Counted from the first letter of the stretch, positions 1-5,073 are shown. The stretch is 5,073 nucleotides of DNA from Firmicutes bacterium UBA1426 (GCA_002329675.1 DCUA01000154.1:1-5073); one strand, 5' to 3'. A program made the numbers and translations. The notes: generated from the sequence alone by a model not told the origin.

Positions 1-11
1 ATGTCAAATTA

Positions 12-69
12 TCTTCAGAAGGGGAGGATGATTTGAGTAAAAAACGCAATAAGTACTCCCCTTCGAAGA
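12..69 (+). promoter_or_regulatory. 5' leader hairpin upstream of the S-layer gene
   Basis: Bases 18-26 (GAAGGGGAG) are perfectly complementary to 56-64 (CTCCCCTTC). The stem continues outward, 12-16 pairing with 65-69, after a single bulged A at 17. This gives 14 base pairs around a 29-nt loop. There is no T run after it, so it is not an intrinsic terminator. It lies 11 nt upstream of the S-layer Shine-Dalgarno and does not cover that site, but it does sequester the GGGGAGG at 21-27. Long structured leaders are known to stabilise S-layer mRNAs in other bacteria; a similar role here is inference. No promoter is visible because the window begins at base 1. Confidence 0.55.
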
Positions 70-80
70 CAAAATCCTAA
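33..80 (+). CDS. Possible 15-residue leader peptide (TTG start)
   Basis: A TTG at 33-35 is preceded by GGGGAGG (21-27) at 5 nt spacing and opens a frame reading MSKKRNKYSPSKTKS, stopping at TAA 78-80, immediately before the S-layer Shine-Dalgarno at 81-86. The peptide is very basic (seven Lys/Arg in 15). Its ribosome binding site is the 5' arm of the leader hairpin and its codons run through the 3' arm, so translation would open the structure and could couple to the S-layer gene. The TTG overlaps a TGA (34-36) that ends another frame open from base 1, so this may instead be a junction between an upstream gene and a decayed small gene. It matches no family I recognise. Confidence 0.25.
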   Translation: MSKKRNKYSPSKTKS

Positions 81-94
81 AGGAGGAATTTTAA

Positions 95-2590
95 ATGAGA
101 AAAGTACTATCATTCGTACTGGTACTGTCTCTGGTTCTGGGAAGCTTCGGAATGGCTTTCGCAGCTCCTCTCTCTGATGTTGCTGGAGAGGACTTCGAAG
201 ATGCCGTTAACGTGCTGACCGAATTAGGCGTTGTCAAGGGTTATCCCGATGGCACATACAAGCCAGACAACATCGTAACCAGAGCTGAGATGGCAGTCAT
301 CGTCGTCAGTGCGCTGGGCCTTGCAGACTATGCAACCGGCACAGCTAAGTTCTCTGACATGGCTGGCCACTGGTCCAACGGCTTTGTCGCTTATGCCACA
401 AGCCTTGGTGTTATTGCCGGTTATCCCGATGGCACATTCAAGCCCGACAACACAGTAACCTATGACGAAGCAGCCACTATGCTGGTTGCAGCTCTGGGCT
501 ACACACCGGACAGCCTTGTAGGCACATGGCCGGCAAACTATGTCACCAAAGCTAAGGTCCTGGGTATCCTTGACGGGATCAAAGGCGGAGCTGTTGGAGC
601 CAACAGAGGCGACATTGCTACTATGACTTATCAGACGTTGGATCAGAGCATCGGTAAGACCGATAAGGATGGCGTTTGGAGCCCCACTATTGTTAAAGCC
701 GGTCCTCCAGCAGAGTATGATCTTATGCTTGATAGATTAGGTGCTGCTTTGTTTGACAACAACAACACAATAACGCCAGGTGCAGCGTTTGTTTTGACAG
801 ACACTTTGGCTGATGATGCTGTTGCTAATGTCAGAGACCTGATTGGTGCCTATGTAACGGCGTATCAGAATAGCGACGGCGACATTCTTGCCATCAAAGA
901 AGTAAAATCTGTCTTCCTGACAGGTGAATTTGACTCTGTTGCAGGTGGTCTCTCAGGTAACGTTTTCGAAGCAGACAAGGATTATGATGTTGTTGATGAT
1001 GCATACTATGTAGCTAATGGCGATGAATTTGTCAATGGCGCAGCAACTGCTTTGACAGCAGGAGCTGGCACTCCTGCAGCAACAACCGAATACAGGATTG
1101 CTGCTGACGTGTCTGGTATAAAAATTAAGAACATCTACTCCATTTCTGAATGGAATATTGATGCAAACTTCCAGTTCGAAGATGACATGTTAGAAGATGA
1201 CAATCTTAATGGGCACGATTTTACTTTGGATGACAATGACGAAATCGACCTTGATACCTTTGCACTCTTGGGTGTTGATAGCTTAGAAGATATTGCAGAA
1301 GACGATGTGGTTTACATCTATAAGGCTAATGGAGAGATTACAAGAATTGAAGTAGGAACAGAAGTTGTGGAAGGTGAAATTACCAGAATCAACTCTGGAA
1401 ATACTAAGATAACTGTTGGTGGTAAATCATATGAACTCTCTGGAGCTTCCGGTGCTGATCCCAGCAGTGTATGGCCTCTTGCAGTTGAAGACGAAGTCAA
1501 ACTTGTTCTTGACTATGCCGGTGACGTATATGATTTAGAGAAGATCTCCGGATCTGCTGATAAGCTGGCAGTCATCCTCGATACAGAAAATGAGGCTCCT
1601 GGTCTAGCAGGAAACGCAGCTATGATTAAGCTGGTCTTGGCAGATGGTACAGCTAAGGTATTTGATGCGGCAGTAGATGATATCAGTAATACATTCATCA
1701 ACGCATCTGGTGCATGGCAAGGTGCTGCCGCCGATGGTACTGTTGTCAAATATAGTGTAAACGCAGACGGTGAAATTGATGCTCTTGAAGCAGTCGAGAC
1801 TGGTCTGAATGTACAGCCTGGTTCTACAGTTACAGCAGATGTTTCTAAGACAGGTTACTTTGATGGCTATAAGATTGCAGCTGACGCGACTATAATCGTA
1901 GTTGATGACATCACAGCCTTTAGCGATGACGAAGACGATTACGACTTTGTTGGAAGAGATGCTGTTTTAGGAGTAAATGTAACTGCAGATTATGTGCTTA
2001 AGAATGGCCTGATTACCGTCATGGTAGTAGATGCTGCTTCTACAAGTGACGATGAAGTTTACGGTGTATTTGCAGGAAAGGCACGTGTTTCCGGCGGAAC
2101 TACCTACGAAGTTACCATGTTGGTTGATGGCAAAGAGGTCGCATACGAAGCCACTTCCGCAGGTTATGCTGCTGTTGATGCTACATTGACAGGAATCGAA
2201 GCTGAAGATCAACTGCTTCTGTTGACATTCAACGCTGCAGGCGAGTTGAAAGATGCAACAGCTGCTGACGATGGCGCTGCAGGTGGGTTTGCGACAACAG
2301 ATGCTGATGTCAATAGCGTAGTTGTAGATACAGGCGTGACCATTGCTGTAAAGAATAATGTTGCGACAGTTACAGCTACCAATGTTTCCGGATTGCATGA
2401 TTGGTTTACATTTGCATCAGGAGATGATATTACTGTAGATTCCGATGCTGTAATTTATAAGGTCAACGCTGATGGAGATTGGGTAAAAGGTTCTGTAACT
2501 GACCTGAAATTAACCGCAAGCACAAAGATTGTATCCTTCTTTGATGTATTCGGTGATGACAAAATTGCTGATATCGTACTGATTAAATAG
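95..2590 (+). CDS. S-layer protein with N-terminal SLH domains
   Basis: An 831-residue exported surface protein, probably a main S-layer subunit or other SLH-anchored wall protein. The ATG follows AGGAGG (81-86) at 8 nt spacing. Residues 1-23 are a signal peptide (MRK, hydrophobic core, cleavage after AFA). SLH domain 1 spans about 25-76 (GYPDGTYKPDN, then TRAE at 62-65) and SLH 2 about 85-136 (GYPDGTFKPDN). A degenerate SLH 3 spans about 144-186, where TRAE is replaced by NRGD. SLH domains bind pyruvylated secondary wall polymer, so the N terminus should anchor the protein to the cell wall. Residues 210-831 are acidic and rich in Val, Ala and Asp, look beta-rich, and match no named domain that I can recognise. 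Short strand-turn motifs with N-x-D-G-D/E recur at about 257, 553 and 788. There is no cysteine, which is typical of S-layer proteins. GC content drops after about base 720, where the SLH region ends. The gene appears monocistronic, with a terminator 30 nt after the stop. No specific gene symbol can be assigned. Confidence 0.93.
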   Translation: MRKVLSFVLVLSLVLGSFGMAFAAPLSDVAGEDFEDAVNVLTELGVVKGYPDGTYKPDNIVTRAEMAVIVVSALGLADYATGTAKFSDMAGHWSNGFVAYATSLGVIAGYPDGTFKPDNTVTYDEAATMLVAALGYTPDSLVGTWPANYVTKAKVLGILDGIKGGAVGANRGDIATMTYQTLDQSIGKTDKDGVWSPTIVKAGPPAEYDLMLDRLGAALFDNNNTITPGAAFVLTDTLADDAVANVRDLIGAYVTAYQNSDGDILAIKEVKSVFLTGEFDSVAGGLSGNVFEADKDYDVVDDAYYVANGDEFVNGAATALTAGAGTPAATTEYRIAADVSGIKIKNIYSISEWNIDANFQFEDDMLEDDNLNGHDFTLDDNDEIDLDTFALLGVDSLEDIAEDDVVYIYKANGEITRIEVGTEVVEGEITRINSGNTKITVGGKSYELSGASGADPSSVWPLAVEDEVKLVLDYAGDVYDLEKISGSADKLAVILDTENEAPGLAGNAAMIKLVLADGTAKVFDAAVDDISNTFINASGAWQGAAADGTVVKYSVNADGEIDALEAVETGLNVQPGSTVTADVSKTGYFDGYKIAADATIIVVDDITAFSDDEDDYDFVGRDAVLGVNVTADYVLKNGLITVMVVDAASTSDDEVYGVFAGKARVSGGTTYEVTMLVDGKEVAYEATSAGYAAVDATLTGIEAEDQLLLLTFNAAGELKDATAADDGAAGGFATTDADVNSVVVDTGVTIAVKNNVATVTATNVSGLHDWFTFASGDDITVDSDAVIYKVNADGDWVKGSVTDLKLTASTKIVSFFDVFGDDKIADIVLIK
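239..280 (+). repeat. SLH-coding direct repeat, copy 1
   Basis: This 42-nt segment encodes the GYPDGTYKPDN core of SLH domain 1. It matches 419-460 at 38 of 42 positions, exactly 180 nt (60 codons) apart. The nucleotide match is closer than the protein motif alone would require, which suggests recent domain duplication or gene conversion. Confidence 0.85.
419..460 (+). repeat. SLH-coding direct repeat, copy 2
   Basis: Second copy of the 42-nt SLH core segment, encoding GYPDGTFKPDN of SLH domain 2. It differs from copy 1 at four positions. The third SLH-like region, around 525-650, does not preserve the repeat at nucleotide level. Confidence 0.85.
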
Positions 2591-2619
2591 TCCGAGGATC
2601 ACAATTAAGTTCAAAACTT

Positions 2620-2653
2620 TCGATGGGTAGGGTTTCCTGCCCATCGATTTTTT
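2620..2653 (+). terminator. Intrinsic terminator of the S-layer gene
   Basis: Bases 2620-2631 pair with 2636-2647 to form a 12-bp stem with one G-U pair and a GTTT loop, followed directly by six T residues (2648-2653). It begins 30 nt after the S-layer stop codon. This is a textbook Rho-independent terminator for the plus strand and separates the S-layer gene from the accessory DNA downstream. Confidence 0.93.
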
Positions 2654-2681
2654 ACAGATTGACGGGCATGCCGCAATCTGT
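2654..2681. repeat. Short hairpin between terminator and IS66 remnant
   Basis: ACAGATTG (2654-2661) is perfectly complementary to CAATCTGT (2674-2681). An inner CGG/CCG stem (2663-2665 with 2671-2673) follows after one bulged A, leaving a 5-nt GCATG loop. No T run follows, so it is not a second terminator of the usual kind. It sits between the S-layer terminator and the presumed left end of the IS66-type element, and may belong to a mobile element or be a small repeat. Its role is unknown. Confidence 0.5.
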
Positions 2682-2693
2682 GGTGAAAGTCCA

Positions 2694-2956
2694 GTAAACG
2701 GTAAACCTGTCGTACATAGTCGCCACTTTTAAAGTATGAGATACTACTCCAAAGGACTTGAAAAACTAGTAATAGTAATTCAAGTACTAATAAAGTTGGA
2801 GGTCGTGTCATGAATGTAACAGAGATCAAGACGCAGATGCATATGCAAGAATGGGCAAAATTAATCGATGCCCGCCAGGACAGCGGTCTGAGCATTAAAC
2901 AGTGTTGTCACCAGAACAATGTATCAGAAACTCAATATTATAACTGCCTCTCGTAG
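2694..2956 (+). mobile_element. Truncated IS66-family insertion sequence, 5' end only
   Basis: The segment begins with GTAAACGG at 2694. IS66-family elements typically start with GTAA, so this is the likely left terminus, although no matching right inverted repeat was found in the window. About 115 nt of leader follow, including a 7-bp inverted repeat (2756-2762 with 2779-2785), and then the broken orfA at 2810. The orfB (TnpB) and large transposase (TnpC) genes expected next are absent: the stop codon of the minus-strand ATPase gene lies only 66 nt beyond the last recognisable orfA codon. The element may extend to about 3010 in a shifted frame, but the similarity there is too weak to set an end. 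It cannot be mobile on its own. Confidence 0.6.
2810..2956 (+). pseudogene. Broken IS66 accessory protein TnpA (orfA)
   Basis: The ATG at 2810 has GGAGG (2798-2802) at 7 nt spacing and opens 48 codons ending at TAG 2954-2956. The product matches the N terminus of IS66 TnpA (orfA), a small helix-turn-helix accessory protein: EWAKLIDARQDSGLSIKQ followed by CHQNNVSETQYY. Family members are usually about 100 residues or more, so roughly half is missing. Two positions that are normally Trp are Cys here (residue 32 in QCC for QWC, and residue 46 in YNCL for YYWL). The reading frame breaks just after this: removing the T at 2951 would read LRSI, the expected continuation of the family's WLR motif. 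This points to a one-base insertion in a decaying gene. A third frame from 2966 (residues IPAAFYVAPD) might be further eroded orfA, but that is uncertain. Confidence 0.7.
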
Positions 2957-3022
2957 CATTCCGAAATGATATCAAACAGCATCCCAGCTGCTTTCTATGT
3001 AGCACCAGATGTCGCTATTTTT

Positions 3023-4375
3023 TTACAGCAGCAGAGTCATGTAAATTGGCAGATACACGATACCGTCTTCCTCCTTCAGGTCACTTGTGTGCAGAACGTA
3101 AGGGATATGCAACTGATCCCCAAATTTTGCTCCGAACTTTCGAATCGAAGATAGGGTGTAGTTTTTCCCCGATTTTACTTCGATTGGTGAGATGTTGTGC
3201 TTACGGGAGACTTTGTTTTTGGAGATAAGAAAATCAATCTCCATTCTAGACATACTGTCCTTCCTTGAGGAATTAGAGTAGAAGTATAGTTTGTGACCGG
3301 AAGCAACTAGCATCTGAGCCACGACATTTTCCATGATCATGCCCTGGTTGACGGATAGCTTATCAAACAACAGTTTCTTGTAGATATCCTCTGTAACAAG
3401 ACCGTTTTCATCAAATGCGTGGCTGATTAGAAGCCCGGTATCTGCCATATAGCACTTTAGCGTCATACGGTCCATATTCAGCTTCAGTCCGATGCTGGGC
3501 TCCGTTGAATTATAGCAGGTGTTGATAATCATAGCATCATCCAACCAGAACAGTGCATCTTCATAATCTCGAAAGCGAGCTTCCTTTTTAAGGGATGAAA
3601 GTTTGAATTTCTTTTCACGTTTCTGTAGCTGCGCCGGGATCTCATCGAAAATGCTCCTCACCTTCATTTCATAGCCTTCGGCGTGCTTTGATATATCCGC
3701 TCGATAGAGAGTGAGGATATCACGTTTGATTCGATCCACCTTGTCAAAGTCACGGGTTTGAATATATTCATTGACGGCCTGCGGCATTCCTCCAACGATC
3801 AAATATTGCCGGAAAAAATCCATTGCCTTCCTGTGCATAGCTTGACCCATGGGTTTCCTGGTACTATAGCATTTCCTGATGATCTCCATAAGAGTCTCGT
3901 TCCCCATGGCCCAGAGAAACTCTTCAAAGTCCATTGGATACATCTTAATGTGACGTTCCTCGGATGGTATGACAATATCCCTCACATTTCTCTTTATCGA
4001 CATTAAAGAACCGGTTTCCATATAGTCAAACCGTCCATCTTCCACAAGGTATTTAATAGAGGAGCGGGCACGTGGAAACATCTGCACCTCATCAAAAATA
4101 ATCAGAGATTCACGCTCATAAAGTTTAGTGTTGTAGTAACTGGACAGATACACAAAAAGCGTGTCCAAATCATTCAGATGGTGGATGAACAGTTCTTTAA
4201 CTTCATCACTTGCCCGATTGAAGTCAATAAGGATATAAGATTTGTATTCTGCTCTGGCAAACTTCTCGACAATATAGCTTTTTCCTACGCGTCGAGCACC
4301 ATCAATTAAAAGTGCGGTCCTTCCGGCACCATCACGCTTCCACTCAACCAATCTGGAATAAATCTTTCTTTTCAT
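3023..4375 (-). CDS. DUF4143-type AAA ATPase (AAA_14 / DUF4143)
   Basis: A 450-residue protein of normal length for the family, apparently intact. Numbering is from the ATG at 4373-4375. Residues 1-140 form the AAA ATPase core: Walker A GARRVGKS at 26-33, Walker B LIIFDE at 91-96, and a sensor-1-like ETGSLMS near 120. The family signature YPMDFEEFLWA is at 146-156. A winged-helix-like region lies around 238-293. The C-terminal DUF4143 part has the PD-(D/E)XK-like residues E349, E379-x-D381 and E399-x-K401 (IEVKSG), so a nuclease fold is likely. Whether it cuts DNA is not established for the family as a whole. It should be cytoplasmic; its substrate and partner are unknown. Members are often stand-alone accessory genes in Clostridia and Bacteroidetes, with suggested mobile or defence links. 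The start is chosen because AAAGGA lies 9 nt upstream of this ATG. A TTG at 4382-4384 would add three residues but abuts that site. I see no clear promoter and no good terminator downstream. Confidence 0.88.
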   Translation of the reverse strand: MKRKIYSRLVEWKRDGAGRTALLIDGARRVGKSYIVEKFARAEYKSYILIDFNRASDEVKELFIHHLNDLDTLFVYLSSYYNTKLYERESLIIFDEVQMFPRARSSIKYLVEDGRFDYMETGSLMSIKRNVRDIVIPSEERHIKMYPMDFEEFLWAMGNETLMEIIRKCYSTRKPMGQAMHRKAMDFFRQYLIVGGMPQAVNEYIQTRDFDKVDRIKRDILTLYRADISKHAEGYEMKVRSIFDEIPAQLQKREKKFKLSSLKKEARFRDYEDALFWLDDAMIINTCYNSTEPSIGLKLNMDRMTLKCYMADTGLLISHAFDENGLVTEDIYKKLLFDKLSVNQGMIMENVVAQMLVASGHKLYFYSNSSRKDSMSRMEIDFLISKNKVSRKHNISPIEVKSGKNYTLSSIRKFGAKFGDQLHIPYVLHTSDLKEEDGIVYLPIYMTLLL

Positions 4376-4384
4376 ATCCGACAA

Positions 4385-4393
4385 TCCTTTCCT
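4385..4393 (-). promoter_or_regulatory. Ribosome binding site that sets the ATPase start
   Basis: On the minus strand this reads AGGAAAGGA. The AAAGGA part (4385-4390) is 9 nt from the ATG at 4373-4375 and 0 nt from the TTG at 4382-4384. Spacing therefore favours the ATG and a product beginning MKRKIYSRLVEWK, which resembles the usual N terminus of this family. Confidence 0.75.
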
Positions 4394-4461
4394 GGGACCT
4401 GCTCCGAATTCAAGATTTACGGTCCTAATATTACACTTATGAAAAAACCACGCTCGTGGAA

Positions 4462-4551
4462 ATTCACGAAATCAAGAATAATATGAGTGCCAAAACTCAC
4501 ATAATCAATAAATGTATGACTGTATAGTACCACGTAATCAAGATATATTCA
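4462..4551. repeat. Three imperfect direct repeats with exact 33-nt period
   Basis: The copies begin at 4462, 4495 and 4528. Each contains CAC (4465, 4498, 4531), two variable bases, then AATCAA (4470, 4503, 4536) and an AT-rich tail; the shared pattern is CACRWAATCAAKAWWW. The remaining 10-15 nt of each period are unrelated. A weaker fourth copy may start near 4562 (CACATTAT), one base out of register. A spacing close to three helical turns would place the copies on one DNA face, as in operator arrays or transposase and replication protein sites. The function is unknown. Confidence 0.5.
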
Positions 4552-4591
4552 ACACTATTATAAACACATTATTTGAAAACTAATCATTGTT

Positions 4592-4620
4592 GGTGGCAAG
4601 GGGACGCTTTGTCTGCCATC
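4592..4620. repeat. Hairpin with GGGGACG core, possible REP-like element
   Basis: GGTGGCA (4592-4598) pairs with TGCCATC (4614-4620), with one G-U pair. Inside it, GAC (4603-4605) pairs with GTC (4611-4613) around a GCTTT loop. The GGGGACG at 4600-4606 recurs in inverted orientation at 5039-5045. GGGGACGGTTCTTTTGT-like sequences are, from memory, frequent small repeats in clostridial genomes. Assignment to such a family is inference. Confidence 0.4.
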
Positions 4621-4688
4621 CTAACCCATAACAGCATGGAAGGGCCTAATAGGACAGAAATGCACAAGAAAACTTGGGACAGCAGAGA

Positions 4689-5016
4689 GTCGACAAACTG
4701 TGTCAACTTCTAGCAAACTGGAAGCAGAGAAAAATATGCTGATGCTCTGAAACAGGATCTAGAAGTGAGTAAGATTTTTATTTTTGGCTCCTATTCGAGA
4801 GGACAGCAACATGTTGACAGTGATATTGATGTAGCGATCGTATCACCTGATTTTACTGACAACATTATTGAAAACCAAGTTCGCCTGATGAAATACAGGA
4901 GAGCAATCGATTTGAGAATTGAGCCGAGACCCTTTAAGCCCGTGGAGTTTAACTCACATAATCCTCTCGCCCGAGAGATTATGGAGACGGGAATAGAGCT
5001 ACTGCCAAAAATATAA
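4689..5016 (+). pseudogene. Frameshifted minimal nucleotidyltransferase (MNT family)
   Basis: The frame from GTG 4765 to TAA 5016 encodes the catalytic domain of a small nucleotidyltransferase: FGSYSRG followed by VDSDIDVAIVS fits GS-x10-DxD (G8, S9, D20, D22 from the GTG), and IDLRIEP supplies the likely third acidic residue (D49). Upstream, the same frame reads YADALKQDLEV back to about 4729, which is the family's N-terminal helix, then meets TAG at 4711. The next frame over reads DKLCQLLANWKQ (4692-4727). Dropping one A near 4728 joins them into a continuous MNT-like protein, so a single-base insertion is inferred. The start would fall at GTC 4689-4691, possibly a decayed ATG or GTG. MNT proteins usually act as antitoxins that AMPylate a HEPN toxin; no HEPN gene is visible in the window. 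Alternatively, the GTG at 4765 with AGGA (4754-4757) could yield an 83-residue shortened protein lacking the first helix. Confidence 0.65.
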
Positions 5017-5025
5017 TCAGGAAAG

Positions 5026-5059
5026 AGCACAAAAGAACCGTCCCCCGGCGTTATGTGCT
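5026..5059. repeat. Hairpin with inverted CGTCCCC core, possible REP-like element
   Basis: AGCACA (5026-5031) pairs with TGTGCT (5054-5059). AAC (5036-5038) can also pair with GTT (5050-5052) inside the loop. The reverse complement of 5028-5045 is GGGGACGGTTCTTTTGTG, which resembles the GGGGACGCTTTGTC at 4600-4613. The two thus form an inverted pair around the nucleotidyltransferase relic. The hairpin starts 10 nt after that frame's stop codon and lacks a T run, so it is not a standard terminator. Confidence 0.45.
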
Positions 5060-5073
5060 GAAAATGCAAATAT

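Larger units (their letters stand above)
4394..4688. other. Gene-free interval with repeats and hairpins
   Basis: No open frame here resembles a known protein on either strand. The first part is AT-rich. A near-palindrome CCACGCTCGTGG (4448-4459) is followed on the minus strand by six T residues, giving a weak terminator-like or attenuator-like structure ahead of the ATPase gene. Three direct repeats with 33-nt spacing occupy 4462-4551, and a hairpin with a GGGGACG core lies at 4592-4620. The stretch from 4621 to 4688 shows no recognisable feature. A TAATAT on the minus strand (4428-4433) could be a -10 box for the ATPase, but no matching -35 is present at normal spacing. Confidence 0.6.

Noticed and set aside
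1318..2398. Several minus-strand open frames inside the S-layer gene (1318-1500, 1513-1749, 1967-2398)
   Set aside because: They lie opposite a clear S-layer coding frame, lack ribosome binding sites, and give low-complexity or Cys/Ile-rich products with no family resemblance.
2655..2710. Group II intron fragment
   Set aside because: Only a GGTGAAAGTCC resemblance; no GUGYG 5' end, domain V hairpin or reverse transcriptase frame is seen.
2611..2895. Minus-strand 94-codon frame over the terminator and IS66 end
   Set aside because: It runs through the terminator hairpin and antisense to orfA, and its product resembles nothing.
2966..3228. Plus-strand frames at 2966-3154 and 3046-3228
   Set aside because: Most of each is antisense to the conserved C-terminal core of the ATPase. 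Only the first few codons of the 2966 frame might be eroded IS66 orfA, noted in that entry.
3758..4006. Plus-strand 82-codon frame inside the ATPase gene
   Set aside because: Antisense to the conserved ATPase core, without a ribosome binding site or recognisable motif.
4382..4384. TTG as the start of the ATPase
   Set aside because: The Shine-Dalgarno abuts it with no spacing, whereas the ATG three codons later has 9 nt spacing and a family-like N terminus.
4448..4459. True intrinsic terminator on the minus strand
   Set aside because: The stem is only 4-5 bp with a very small loop. Although six T residues follow, it is weak and lies upstream of the ATPase with no gene before it in the window.
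4462..4551. CRISPR array
   Set aside because: The repeats are imperfect, the conserved part is only about 16 nt, the 33-nt period is too short for repeat plus spacer, and no cas gene is present.
4791..5069. Minus-strand 92-codon frame over the nucleotidyltransferase
   Set aside because: It is the shadow of the GS-x10-DxD coding strand, with no ribosome binding site or family match.
2694..5073. A composite transposon bounded by IS66 inverted repeats
   Set aside because: No reverse complement of the GTAAACGG end could be found by eye in the remainder of the window.

Overview
The window looks like a chromosomal stretch of a low-to-mid GC Firmicute, most likely an anaerobic member of the Clostridia. 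The support is a large cysteine-free S-layer protein with N-terminal SLH domains, strong AGGAGG/AAAGGA ribosome binding sites, a classic intrinsic terminator, and accessory families common in Clostridia (IS66-type element, DUF4143 ATPase, minimal nucleotidyltransferase). I cannot name a species.

Layout: bases 1-94 are a 5' leader. It holds a long bulged hairpin (12-69) and a possible 15-codon TTG-started leader ORF (33-80) that ends directly before a strong Shine-Dalgarno. Bases 95-2590 encode an 831-residue exported S-layer protein: signal peptide, two clear SLH domains plus one degenerate SLH, then about 625 residues of acidic, beta-rich sequence. An intrinsic terminator (2620-2653) closes this unit, so the S-layer gene appears to be transcribed alone.

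From about 2654 the DNA changes character to accessory material. A short perfect-ended hairpin (2654-2681) is followed by the 5' end of an IS66-family element (from about 2694) with a broken orfA (2810-2956). The rest of the element is missing. A complete DUF4143-type AAA ATPase lies on the minus strand (3023-4375), with intact Walker motifs and a PD-(D/E)XK-like C-terminal core. Its likely start is the ATG at 4373-4375, not the TTG three codons upstream.

Bases 4391-4690 have no gene that I recognise. They contain three imperfect direct repeats spaced exactly 33 nt apart and a hairpin with a GGGGACG core. A frameshifted minimal nucleotidyltransferase (4689-5016), of the kind usually paired with a HEPN protein, follows. 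The window ends in a second hairpin carrying the GGGGACG core in inverted orientation.

The S-layer gene is the housekeeping part. The remainder reads as an insertion and decay zone with one intact ATPase among relics. I see no complete new multi-gene system. The observations most worth checking are the leader hairpin and leader ORF, the 33-nt repeats, and the broken nucleotidyltransferase flanked by inverted GGGGACG elements.
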